NCBI GenBank assembly: GCA_903813345.2
Contig: CAIIXF020000009.1
Coordinates: 34,324,740 to 34,388,739, forward strand
Reading direction: 5' to 3'
DNA length: 64,000 nt
DNA from: Owenia fusiformis
Lineage: Eukaryota; Annelida; Polychaeta; Sabellida; Oweniidae
The notes below the pieces were generated by a model. It saw only the letters and a list, made by a program, of their open reading frames with translations. It searched no databases and had not been told where the DNA came from. The position numbers and the translations under genes are program-made. Shown here piece by piece: positions 12,601 to 22,298 of the stretch; the stretch's first letter is position 1; each line of letters starts with the position of its first letter.

Positions 12601-15600
12601 ATTGCATGTGTAATGTTACTCACTTTTTGCCTACTCGTTTGAATGTTCGGATGATATTATTTACACCAGCTTCCTCAAAGAATTCCTTAAAGGTTTCCTC
12701 TGTTGTGTCTGCATTCAGATTGCCACAGAATATATTGATACCTGAAGGAATAATACATTAACACATTAAAGGCAGAATCAGATCTATTGGGGGTGACAAA
12801 ATTACAAGCAATTTGCATAATTGACCTACCAATCTATTTCTTACAATATCAAATACAATATCTCCCAAAAGATCAACAATATGTTATAAATAGGTGAAGT
12901 TATTAATGATTCAAAGTGCAAAAATGGGTGAAAAATGTTTAAACTCTCCCAAATAATAAGAATGGTAACCATTCTTATAGAGAAATAAGAATGGTAACCA
13001 TTCTTATAGAGAAATAATACATTATTGTAAAAATCTTTCGTTTTCCTTGAATAAAGTATGCACTTTTGTGATTTTTAGAAAATAGGCATGACAAAGTAAT
13101 GACATGAGCCAAAAATATTCTAAGATTGAAACAATTTTTCGTTTAGCTTGCTCGCTATCTCTGATTCTCTCTTTAACTACTGAGGCCTACTATATTTTAA
13201 ATGACTGCCAGGGCATAACTTGTTATTTAAAGCATAGAATCCTTAGTTTTAAATTACTAAAAATAAGAAATTATTTTATCAAAAATATTGTTTATTTCAC
13301 CATTGTTCTATAGCATTTACCACATACCTTCCTGTGGTTCTTCAACTTTCTGTTTCTTTGCCTCTTTTTTGCTCTCCTTTTCCTTCTTACGTTTTGTTGA
13401 TTTGTTCTCTACTGGGGCTTCCTCCTCTTCACTGTCAGATTCTTCCTCTTCACTGTCTTCCTCTTCATCACTGTCCTCTTCATCATCTAGAAACACACAA
13501 AAATTTAAGTTAAGTGATTACTTCACACATTCCAGTTTCTGACAACTGGCGAAATAGTTGGAAATCTGAACCTATTTATCATTGTTGTGAAATTGCTTAA
13601 TCTTTAAAAGTTGATTATCGTATTAGGCAGAAATATCACTTATTAACTGCTGCTTATTTAAAACCTGCTATTGCATCTCATATTTAGATATGCGTCATTT
13701 CCATATTAACATTATCAAAATTATTATTTCCACTGACAGGCACCAAAGGGTTGTTGTGTTAGAGCAGCCCTAAGGGTTTTAAGGTGGAGATTTTACTCTA
13801 CCCTGATGACATATATCCACATTATACACAGACTGCATAACATGAATGTTTAGTCAGGGGTGTTATTTTAAGGTTGTTCATACACTATGAAGATGAACTA
13901 TTCGATATTTTACTGAGATACCCAGACCTATTAAAAATAATTAAAGGGTCATAGAAAATGTTTTTTGGTCATTTCAGGTGGGAGTGTGCATTATTCAAAT
14001 ATGTTTTTTACACGATAAAGAACCCGTTATGTGAACCTTGGTGAGCATACATTATGTACATAATGGGACTTCAAGCATTAAATTTGGAACGAACAATAAA
14101 CCATATGTAGAAATTAACACCCACAGTACACACATGTATTCACTAGTGCTCCATTTGAAGCAGTACCTGAACCAAGTATATACATGTATTTATATATTTC
14201 GATAGATGTCCAAAAAATATGTAGATTCCCACAATGTTAAACCACAAGTACCATGTTATAAGATCTAGGCATTCAGTTGCACAAGTTCAACACAGCTGCA
14301 GCCATGTTGGTAATATTTGTTGCATTAATCCTACAGGCAGGAGACTACACTCAAGCACAAGAGGACAACACACTTTACTGGTAGGACTGGATTCAAGAAT
14401 ATAAGCTGAAAGCGGGGGGGGTTCTGACATCTGGCAAATTTGCTGGAAGTTATAATTTATTTGTCGTAATTATTAGGAAATTCTTAGAAATAAATGTACA
14501 TGGTAAGAAGTAATTTTGGAAAATATCACTGCTGCTTATTTAAAATGTTCTCTTGCATCTCTTATTCTATCAAAACGATTATTTCCATAATAACGTTATC
14601 AAAATTATTATTTCCACTGACAGGCACCAAAGGGCTGTTGTGTTAAAGCAGCCCTAAGGGTTTTAAGGTGGAGATTTTACTCTACCCTGATGACATATAT
14701 CCACATTATACACAGACTGCATAACATGAATGTTTAGTCAGGGGTGTTATTTTAAGGTTGTTGGTACACTTTGAAGGGGGAGAAGAACTGATTGATATTT
14801 TACAACTGACATACCCAGATCTCTGAATTTATATAATTAGGGGTCACAGAAAATGGGTTATTTCAGGTGTGAGTGTGCATTGTTCAGAGAAGATGGTTTC
14901 TTAAACGAAATAGAGCCTAACCTACAAAACCTTACAGGGGGTTATGTGAACCTTGGTGAGCGTCTATTATGTAATAATGGGGACTTGAATGTGTGCGATC
15001 GATACTGTAGGAGACAAATCATAAGTGAGATAAATGGAAACTATACATTCTACACTCTTATTCAAGATGGCACAAATCATACAGTAAGTATACTTGTCTG
15101 TGAAATACAACAAGACTCCAAAGACTCCATAGTTGAAAATATTGAGATAGCATTCTGGAGGCCAATCCTCCTTGAAGACTCTCCTTGGTTTTCAAGAACT
15201 TCCAAAATATGTACCTTTTTTAACAGATTAGTTTTCAACCTTTTAACTACAATATAGCTCCCGACTTGTATCAGGTTCTCAATTATATTTGTGAGGATGT
15301 TTTTTAGGGCGAAACCTATGGTGACCATATGTGTGAGCGTGTAGGCGCTTACGATAAGACGGAGCTTCCTATTGACTCCCCAGGATATGCAGTGTTTGCG
15401 TTTTCTCGTATGCAAGATTGCGTTACACTGGACACAACATGGTACACATTCCCAGATTCTCAGTTTGACCCACCAAACAACCTCTGTTGTAATGCTGATG
15501 GAACTTACACCGGCTGTTTTTAAGATTCATTCATATAATTATTATAACTGGTTATACTTAATTAATAAATTATGAATGTCAAGGCCAAGCAATTGTTACC

Positions 15601-18600
15601 CTTCTCAGATGTTTCAAGACGCATTAACATGAAGATGGAACCACTAGGTTAGTTAATGAAAATGGTTACATTTGGGGTGTCACTAAAACTATTCTGTTTC
15701 CATGATTACATATATTCATTGATATGTTAAGTGAAACTGCCAAAATTATGATGAAAGATGAAATATGTCTATATTATATATGTTTGACGGTAAAAATTTC
15801 TAGTCCAATGTAAACACTACTTTTAAATTACTGCAAATGGTTACAAAATGTGTTGCCATGGTAACAGATATTGGCAGAAATGTGCTTGAACTCATATGTT
15901 CACTAGATAGTAAAAGTTTGAAGTCAAGTACTTGTTAAGTTATTAGAAGTTGTGAGAATTTGTTACAGATGCCAACCGCCAACAAAGTTTGGAAGATAAC
16001 AAAATACCACCAAAAGTGGTGACCGTAATAAAAGAATACTAACCATCATCATCACTTTCCTCTGCAGCTGCGGGTTTTTTGGCTGGTGCAGTCTTTTTTG
16101 ACTTTACAGCAGGGACCTCTTCTTCTGTTTAAAGCAAATCAAAATAAGAATTTGTTAGCATTTTTTCAGAAAGACTATCATTATCTGTTCATAGTATTTA
16201 GATCAGAGTAAAGTTTTTCTCAAGCTTTTGCTTGCATCAGACAAAGTTTGGCTTAAAATAGCATGGTTATCTGCATCTATCGATCAGATGGGGAAAAAAC
16301 TGTCATCATTTCCAAGCAGTTATGAGAAGAATCATCACTTATTTCATTCTGAAAGATCAAATTTCAGTTTACAATTGAAAATCAATACCTTCATCACTGT
16401 CCTCCTCATCCTCGCTGTCATCCTCATCATCACTGTCTTCATTATCATCACTATCTTCCTCATCACTATCCGACTTTTGCTTCTTGGCAGGTGGTGCTTT
16501 GGCAGTGTTAGCAGCAGCCTTCCTCTTGGGAGCAGGGGCTGGTGTCTCTTCTGTGGAAAGGATCCATTCATAATTAACTGTCACACATGTACAATGCACT
16601 TCAATCATGAATATTTTACTCCACGGTCTCTTATTTATGTAAGCGATTATTATTTATCACTACCAGATATTCAATTCAATCATAATTTCAGAAAAGTACA
16701 TGGAACCAGATGCCAAACACCATCACAAAAATGGAGACCATAATATTACTTTTTGGTGGTGATAAAGAAAACAAAAAATTGTCGGTTGCTCATAAGAAAA
16801 CTACCAGCTCACCTTCCTCCATGCTCTCATCTTCACTCTCTTCACTTTCATCTGAGTCATCAGAGTCACTGTTGGTCCCTGGTACTCCATTTGGAATTGC
16901 TTTTCCATTGACTTTTCCATTAACCTTTCCATTGGTCTTGGCCATAGCCTTGGTAACTGCTACCTGGGCCTCAGCCTGCAAAACCAATTAAAAGTGATAC
17001 CAGATTATTTAACAGCTGAATGTGTTGTTCTCAGTAATAATTAATTTGGTTTTTACTTAAGAATTCAGAATAAGGCTTTTCTCTTCTCCAAGTCATTCAG
17101 AGACTCTAGTCCAGTTCACCTTTAATTCATCATTATTTACTTTCCAACCAACATGTATAATTAAGTAAGCTAAGCAGCACAACTTGAATGATGTACATGT
17201 ATTTTGATTTTGTTCATATAGTAACATAAGCAGAATGTCTTACATCATCAGATTCCTCTTCACTACTGGACTCTTCTTCACTGGAGCTTTCCTTGGGAGG
17301 AGGTGGAGCAGCCTTAGCCTTTTTCGTCTTGGTCACTTTTGCTTTCTGAACATAAAACGTTACAAATAATAAGGACGTGTAATTGAAACATAAAGCAATT
17401 CATAAATCAGTGCATTTCTAAGACTACAGCTGTGCATTTGGTAAATTGACCAAATGATTTGAAGGCTTCTTCTCAATCATTTTGAGTATCTGTTATGATG
17501 AGGTTCAGACATCTTCCTTTTAAATTACTAGTTTTACATACATTCAACATAGAAACAGCATCAGAAAAAGACCATGATACACTTTGCCTCGGCTCCATGA
17601 TTGTTACACTTGCCTATTGCCAAAGGACAATGTTATACATTAAAAAATGTTTCATTAAGGCAGATCTGTATGATGAGAAATGTTTGCAATTTTTCAAAAA
17701 ATACCACGCTCTTCTTTTAGTTATTGCATCCTAAAGAAAAAAAAACTAGACAACAGCAACGCCAAAGCGTAGCAAATCCCATCGAACAGCCATGGCTGGC
17801 ATTTTTACAAACAAAGTATATAGCAAAATGGCCATTTCTCAAAATAGCCATCTTCTACCAAAAGTGTCATAAGCCAGTGTGCCATGCTTATAGTAATCAC
17901 TATTCACATACCTAATATGAACAAAATCGCTCCACTACTTTTCGAGTTATAGTAAAATACCTAAAAAATGCCTTCTACCAAAAGTGTCATGAGACAGTGT
18001 GCCATGCTTATAGGATTCACATACCAAATATGAAACAAAATCGCTCGACTACTTTTCGAGATTCTGATCCCATTCATAAAGCTTTTTATTCTACTCAAAA
18101 CGTGACCAGAATAGATTATGAAGTCAACCTTAAAGAACAATTTGAAGTGAAATAAGAAAATATAATCATCAGTATTTGGAAAAAACACTCTAGAAAGATC
18201 ATCTTAATTTTACCATGTTTAGAAAGTTTCAGAGCTAGCAACTTTTAGTATTAAGTATTTTGAATTAATCGCACTGCCCTCTTTATAACTTTTATTCACG
18301 TCTGTTTGCGCAGGTTTGACTTCCGGTTTGAGAAAGCTAGCTCCTAAGAACGTCATTTTCGCATTTAGTCTTATTCAAAAATTATAGTTTATTTCGATAA
18401 TGGTGTTTCCAGAAAAGAATTAAATTGCAAACATTTTATCAAGCATATTTTATCCCTTTCACTTTTATGGGAAAACTTGTTCTTAGAGTCGCAATTAGTG
18501 GATACAAAAACCATGGTTCGAAAGGTGCCAGCTCTATTGAAAACTCAAAAAAGTAAAAAGATTCATTTTGGGTGGGAAAAATAATTTTTTTATTTTGTAA

Positions 18601-21600
18601 TTACCAGACGGTCAATCCTCTTCATATTGCACTTGGATGATGATAACATCATAGTGATACATTGTAAAAAATTTGAGCAAAATCTCAATGTCTGCAACTT
18701 TTTCTACGCTGACCTGGTACTGCATCCTTAAAACATATTGCTATTTCAGTTTCACGTATTCCACCTAAATTACTGTAAAATCGGCACTAAAATGGCCACC
18801 ATTTTGAAAATTGGCTTTCGAGCAGAACTTCTACTCTCATAGGGTATATGTGTACAAAATCGAGCCAAAGGTATTTGAGTTATTACGCGGATGGACATAC
18901 ATATGGACGGAGGCGTTCCCTATATCCCTTCGAGCTTCGTTTGATGGGATAATTAACACTCAATTAAATATCTGGGTACACAAAAGCAGAATTCTATGAA
19001 AAAAGATTAAGGCCGTGTTAGGAATGAGTTATGTTCATCTGAAAAAAGCACATGGTCAAGTGGTAGAAAGTGCAGTCTGATCTAATATTCTGCACAAACA
19101 GCAACCAATCAGATGATCATGCAACTTTTAAGACAATTCATACAACATCCTTCAAAGCCGTTTCTGAGTGTATCATAAATTTCAGACTTGATATATCGAC
19201 AGACAACACCCATATGGAGTCTCACCTGTGATAGTACCCATCATCTCTCTGTCCACTACAGTAGTCAATAGTCAACATCCATCAGGACAAGTGCCGGTAT
19301 ATTGGATATTGGCAAATACAACTCACCAAAGTATTTGAAAAACCCCTGCAAATAAGTATCACCCAAACAATTATGATCCAAAAGTTTACATACGGTATAC
19401 ATATTTGGACCATAAATGAATGAATGGTGCTCATTGAGGTGTTCCCAAAACACCAAGGTAAAATGTACCCTCCCAGGGCTGTGGAAAATCAAGATGCCAC
19501 CACATCTACTTCCCCTGTTGCCTTAGGGGAACCAAACAACTCGGACATTTGCCTGTTGGCGCCAACAAGCTAAAGTTACCTCACACGTTAGACTCATTAC
19601 ATCACACAACCTATTGCCAAGGTTGTATGCTTGCGTAACCATGTCGTAACACCTCAAAACACCTCTGGAAACATCCCTGTTGCCTAGGGAATGTTTCTCT
19701 TACTCATTATCACTTACATTTATTACTACCGCTACATTAAGTAACTGGGACATCGTAACCATTTCTCGGACCTCTCCCATAAACTTTCTAGAAAGCCTAT
19801 GCAACTCTCAGCTTTCCAAGCTCATTTCAGGGACATAATAATGCTATGTATTGGTCAAATAATAATTATCAGATTCAATCAATAAGAGAGCTTTAGCCTA
19901 TTTGTCATCGTTCAGAACTTTTTTTATGTAATTATTTCTTTCTCTTCATTCAAGATTACCTATTTAAAAAGTTACTCGACTTTTTTGCAAAAAAACTTTC
20001 CAAAAAGTAACAGCCGTATTAATTCACATTGTCGTACTTACAAAATGATGCACTGCCTAACTTATGCAACTTCAAACTCGGTAATATTGCACATGTCCTT
20101 AAGGTCAGGGTGCATGATGGGAAATTTTCTGCATTCCTCAATTGAGTCACATGTTATTTTTCAAACAAGAATCACTCCTTCCCCACATTGTCTATATCTT
20201 CCAGTTTTGCACAAAGAGTGCACTTATGTGCCTAGAAAAGCCTTGTGAGAAGGTTTGTTTTGTAAAATGTATAAAAAATGAGAAAATTCAGTGAAAAAAA
20301 TCAGAAAATTTTAATTTTTTTCACTGAATTTTCTCATTTTTTATACACTTTATCAAAACATCCTTCTCACAAGTCTTTTCTAGGCACATAAGTGCACTCT
20401 TTGTGCAAACTTTGAAGATGTAGACAATTTGGGGAAGGAGTTATTCTTGTTTGAAAAATAACATGTGACTCAATTGAGGAATGCAGAAAATTTCCCAACA
20501 TGCACCCTGTCCTTAAGGTCAGGGTGCATGATGGGAAATTTCCTGCATTCCTCAATTGAGTCACATGTTATTTTTCAAACAAGAATCACTCCTTCCCCGG
20601 AGAGTCTATTATCTTCCAGGTTTCCACAAATAGTGCTCTTATGTACCTAGAAAAGACTTGTGAGAAGAATGTTTTGATAAAGTGTATAAAAAACAAGAAA
20701 ATTCAGTGAAAAAATTTTCTGAATTTTTTCACTGAATTTTCTCATTTTTTATACATTTTACAAAACAAATCTTCTCACAAGGCTTTTCTAGGCACATAAG
20801 TGCACTCTTTGTGCATACCTGGATTCTGGAAGATGTAGACAATGTGGGGAAGGAGTTATTCTTGTTTGAAAAATAACATGTGACTCAATAACCCAGATGC
20901 GAGTAGAAATAATCTTGATTTACGTCATTAAAAATTCAAAATTCAGTCAAAGTAATATCATATTTAAAATCTACATGTAAAATTACATCTAGAAATGTGG
21001 TTTTAAAAAGTGTTTATCAACTTTGAAAAATTAATTTTCTTTGAAAATGTGACTTCTAGCTCGGGGAGATTCCCCATAGACCCCACGCTATAAAATCACA
21101 AAAAATGAAATATCTTTTCTTTTAGTGGACAGATAATATTTTGCTTTACTGGACATATTTTCATGAGTATAAGTATCAGACACATAAGGGTTATATGAAA
21201 ATTGAGCCACTTAAATTGATAATATTCAAGTTTAAGGGAACTTTCTTATATACCTGCCATGTTAATTGACCCGAATCAGCCACCTGGTGGTGAAACTGGT
21301 AACTTCCTACTCGCATTTGGGTAATTGAGGAATGCAGAAAATATTTTTCGTATCGTGGTACCCCTAGTCCAAGTATACCGTACATCCGGGTGATAAGAAA
21401 AAAGCCATTTTCAAGAAAATTCAAGCGGTGTGAAAGATTACTCTGGTCAAACTGAGTCTCAGACGAAACTAATGAAAGAATCAATAAAAGGTAAGTGGTA
21501 TACATTAGGTGGATGCCAAAAATTAAATATGACACCAATTTGAAACTTCAGAATACTTTCTTCGACTCAAATGACAAAAAGAGTCTAGATAGCAACATTT

Positions 21601-21899
21601 TAGATATTCTACAGCTTTACGTTTGGACTCTAGACAGTCTTCTTATCCGTCACGTTGACAGTGCGAGTATCATTAGACTAGTCTACTATCAGTTAATACT
21701 TAAGATGAAATAAAAAAATTGGTGAAAAGAGACTATAAAAGTTACGGATTCCAATTTCCGAGATATTTACCACGTGGTCTCAATCTTTCACTCGGGCTGT
21801 GAAAAAATGATCAAGTACTTTCACAACAAAACATACTTATGGTTGGTTCTCTCCTCGGACAATACTTACAACTTGCTTTGCTGCAGTCTTTGTCTTCAT
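6661..21899 (-). CDS. ncl: Nucleolin, 17 exons, with CCHC knuckles in the GAR tail
   Basis: Exons, minus strand: 21899-21870, 17345-17244, 16975-16813, 16550-16389, 16124-16044, 13486-13328, 12741-12624, 11753-11599, 10344-10230, 10090-9945, 9693-9561, 9208-9015, 8662-8585, 8206-8120, 7837-7718, 7385-7242, 6794-6661. All have GT-AG borders and the phases close to 706 aa. Residues 11-232 are Lys/Pro stretches alternating with Ser/Asp/Glu blocks. Three RRMs follow at about 234-308 (INIFCGNL; KKFGYLEV), 324-398 (LFVKNL; KRFGFIDF) and 417-490 (LFVKNL; KGFGFVEF), each split by an intron just before RNP1. The tail is Gly/Arg-rich with five CCHC knuckles, ending PQGKKTTFDD, close to the PQGKKTKFE end of vertebrate nucleolin. 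Known role of the family: nucleolar chromatin, rRNA transcription and pre-rRNA processing. Odd points: three RRMs instead of the four in vertebrates, and the zinc knuckles. Seven box C/D snoRNA copies lie in its introns. Confidence 0.93.
7242..8662 (-). CDS. Zinc-knuckle exons 13-16 of nucleolin
   Basis: Exons 13, 14 and 15 each encode a poly-Gly (plus RGG in exon 15) spacer followed by one knuckle of the form C-F-N-C-G-E-D-G-H-F-S-R-E-C. Exon 16 encodes two knuckles of the form C-Y-N-C-G-x-x-G-H-M-S-R-D-C. They sit at about residues 527-540, 554-567, 594-607, 619-632 and 642-655. All four exons are phase 1-1, so they can be added or skipped without breaking the frame. The CX2CX4HX4C pattern is that of CNBP/GIS2-type and retroviral nucleocapsid-type single-strand nucleic-acid binders. 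Exons 13-15 look like recent duplicates of each other, since introns 13 and 14 carry the same snoRNA. Confidence 0.93.
7952..8039 (-). ncRNA. Box C/D snoRNA, family 1, copy in intron 14
   Basis: An 88-nt minus-strand unit: terminal stem GCTTG/CAAGC, box C ATGATGA (8031-8025), internal CTGA as possible D', box D CTGA (7962-7959). It lies wholly within an intron. Copies at 8321-8408 and 16230-16317 are nearly identical although the rest of those introns differ. The rRNA target was not assigned. Confidence 0.85.
8321..8408 (-). ncRNA. Box C/D snoRNA, family 1, copy in intron 13
   Basis: Same 88-nt unit as 7952-8039 with one clear base difference (taatat for taaaat). Stem, box C and box D are intact. 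The flanks match the intron-14 copy for a further 15-20 bp on each side, as expected if exon and intron were duplicated together. Confidence 0.85.
8882..8957 (-). ncRNA. Box C/D snoRNA, family 2, copy in intron 12
   Basis: A 76-nt minus-strand unit with terminal stem GTTGC/GCAAC, box C ATGATGA (8951-8945) and box D CTGA (8890-8887). A second copy lies at 9393-9468 in the next intron. Target not assigned. Confidence 0.82.
9393..9468 (-). ncRNA. Box C/D snoRNA, family 2, copy in intron 11
   Basis: Same unit as 8882-8957 with few changes. Here the terminal stem extends to CATGTTGC/GCAACATG (9390-9397 with 9464-9471). Box C ATGATGA and box D CTGA are both intact. Confidence 0.85.
9821..9893 (-). 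ncRNA. Box C/D snoRNA, family 3, copy in intron 10
   Basis: A 73-nt minus-strand unit with a 7-bp terminal stem CAAGCTA/TAGCTTG, box C ACGATGA (one change from RUGAUGA), an internal CTGA followed by aatgagga (D'/C'-like) and box D CTGA (9831-9828). Upstream of box D lies GACAAATCACTC, which may pair with a conserved 18S rRNA stretch. That match is from memory and unverified. Confidence 0.75.
10443..10515 (-). ncRNA. Box C/D snoRNA, family 3, copy in intron 8
   Basis: Same 73-nt unit as 9821-9893, with the CAAGCTA/TAGCTTG stem and box D CTGA kept. Box C is ATGATGT, again one base from consensus but at a different position from the other copy. Confidence 0.75.
10985..11540. repeat. Dispersed repeat in intron 8
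   Basis: 11108-11540 is the partner of 5615-5980, ending in the same GGACGGACGCCTGGTC run. 10985-11110 is a partial extra copy of its middle section (tcagcaattcctcagaaacc, aggcgaactt). 10520-10980 between snoRNA and repeat shows nothing recognisable. Confidence 0.7.
11855..12465. repeat. Dispersed repeat, (GACT)n / TTCGTTGGGATAA end
   Basis: Lies in intron 7. Bounded by actctacggagtagcaaatc and gaacttcgttcgttgggataa, with a gactgactgactgac run at about 12400. The same two kinds of terminus mark 17745-18950 and, reversed, 28355-29450, so these three are one family. Confidence 0.65.
12766..13175 (-). mobile_element. TTAA-type inverted-repeat element in nucleolin intron 6
   Basis: About 90% identical (by eye) to 41585-41965 in intron 1 of the paralogue, in the same orientation relative to transcription. 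Ends are TTAAAGGCAGAATCAGA and, inverted, TTAAAGAGAGAATCAGAG, so it has short terminal inverted repeats starting at TTAA. This copy has two tandem copies of the aagaatggtaaccattctt palindrome; the other has one. Confidence 0.7.
13632..14068 (+). pseudogene. Broken partial copy of the nested secreted-protein gene
   Basis: This segment duplicates 14525-14990: the gacaggcaccaaagggttgt block, the ctctaccctgatgacatata block, then the exon 2 start (ttcaggtgggagtgtgcatt) and gttatgtgaaccttggtgag. The exon-2 part has deletions and no open frame, and no exon 1 or exon 3 copy accompanies it. It lies directly upstream of the intact gene. Confidence 0.75.
14257..14262 (+). promoter_or_regulatory. Candidate TATA box of nested gene
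   Basis: TATAAG, with a TCAACA initiator-like match about 32 bp downstream (near 14289) and the ATG at 14304. This would give a very short 5' UTR. Confidence 0.35.
14304..15523 (+). CDS. Secreted ten-cysteine protein nested antisense in nucleolin intron 5
   Basis: Three exons: 14304-14380, 14867-15083, 15308-15523 (stop TAA), with donors GTAGGA and GTAAGT, acceptors ttatttcag and gttttttag, and consistent phases, giving 169 aa. The N terminus MLVIFVALILQAGDYTQAQE reads as a signal peptide. The mature part has ten cysteines, beginning W-C-E-C and closing L-C-C ... T-G-C-F, and three N-glycosylation sequons (NLT, NYT, NHT). There are no membrane segments. I do not recognise the family. It is probably an extracellular disulphide-bonded protein. 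A TATAAG at 14257 lies about 47 bp before the ATG. The gene lies entirely inside an intron of the opposite-strand nucleolin gene. The call rests on splice logic and the cysteine pattern, not on homology. Confidence 0.78.
15564..15569 (+). terminator. Poly(A) signal of nested gene
   Basis: AATAAA 41 bp after the TAA stop of the secreted-protein gene. Confidence 0.6.
15650..16025 (-). repeat. GTCACCAC-family dispersed repeat
   Basis: Read on the minus strand it begins ggtcaccacttttggtggta and continues with ttggcggttggcatctgtaacaa, matching the start of the element at 43926. It is a short copy without the internal array, ending before exon 5 of nucleolin. Confidence 0.6.
16230..16317 (-). ncRNA. 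Box C/D snoRNA, family 1, copy in intron 4
   Basis: An 88-nt unit identical in layout to 7952-8039: stem GCTTG/CAAGC, box C ATGATGA, box D CTGA. It is 8 kb from its relatives, in the intron between two acidic-domain exons. Similarity stops close to the stem on both sides, which supports a discrete snoRNA gene rather than a segmental duplicate. Confidence 0.87.
17745..18950. repeat. Dispersed repeat in nucleolin intron 1
   Basis: Begins gcgtagcaaatcccatcgaa and ends cccttcgagcttcgtttgat, gggataa, the termini shared with 11855-12465 and 28355-29450. Internal tandem blocks such as cttctaccaaaagtgtcat occur twice (about 17850 and 17970), and aaaatggccaccatttt is inside. Confidence 0.65.
19020..19790. 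repeat. Dispersed element, uninterrupted copy
   Basis: Reference copy of the element split at 1-369 and 2187-2560. Here catttggacc..aatgaatgaatggtgctcat runs directly into tgaggtgttcccaaaacacc with no 74-bp satellite between. No coding frame. Confidence 0.75.
20103..20512. mobile_element. TTAA-flanked foldback element, copy 1
   Basis: A near-perfect palindrome of about 410 bp: the left arm starts GGTCAGGGTGCATG and the right arm ends CATGCACCCTGTCC, with TTAA at 20099-20102 and 20513-20516. The arms meet around 20290-20320 (attttctgattt ... aaattcag). TTAA target duplication is the piggyBac-type signature. No transposase is present. Confidence 0.85.
20517..20889. mobile_element. TTAA-flanked foldback element, copy 2, disrupted
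   Basis: Second copy of the same palindrome, beginning GGTCAGGGTGCATGATGG at once after the TTAA that ends copy 1, so the two share one TTAA. Its right arm is cut by another insertion at about 20890. The arm resumes at 21323 (aattgaggaatgcagaaaat) but then loses similarity, so the far terminus is gone. Confidence 0.8.
20890..21322. mobile_element. Inverted-repeat element inserted in foldback copy 2
   Basis: Ends are ACCCAGATGCGAGTAG and, inverted, ACCCAAATGCGAGTAG (16 bp, one mismatch). It interrupts the host palindrome between gactcaat and aattgagg. The target duplication is short, most simply AAT. No transposase frame. Confidence 0.75.
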
Positions 21900-22298
21900 G
21901 TTGGTATGTGTGTCAAGTTATTTAATGAGAAAAATATAATAATATTGTAAAGTATCAAGAGCTCTCTTTTCTACGTCTTTCCACCTTCGTTGATTCGCAC
22001 GTGAGACCGTTTGCGCACTTTGATTGCGCATCCTTTTAAAACTTGGCAGTCTATTCAATAATCTCGACTCGTATTTCAAAAACTCAACTGAAACTAAAGA
22101 CATTAGTTTACCTTATCTTATAATGTAAGATTAACATTATTGCAAATTTTATTAATATAGTTTAGATTCGTAATCTTCGCAAACAAGTAGAAATAATATA
22201 CGTCAAAATGTTTTTGAATTTCGTACTGACTCCGTATGTAATTTCACGTGCTCGAAAGTTTTAGAAAATCGTAAATAAACACCTCAAAACATTTTCAA
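21900..22298. promoter_or_regulatory. Bidirectional promoter of the nucleolin pair
   Basis: 399 bp separate the minus-strand nucleolin ATG (21899) from the plus-strand paralogue ATG (22299). Two canonical E-boxes CACGTG lie at 21998-22003 and 22245-22250, one near each gene. Vertebrate nucleolin is a known Myc/Max target through such boxes. No obvious TATA box. The left part is duplicated at 4350-4520 with its E-box kept. Confidence 0.7.

Noticed and set aside
12766-13175. Shared intron block taken as a relic of the nucleolin gene duplication
   Set aside because: It begins and ends with inverted TTAAAG..AGAATCAGA termini and lies in non-equivalent introns (intron 6 versus intron 1), so a transposon is the simpler reading.
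13740-14810. Repeated ~160-bp intronic blocks as possible H/ACA snoRNAs
   Set aside because: They belong to the larger duplication that carries part of the nested secreted-protein gene; no convincing H and ACA boxes were found on the host strand.
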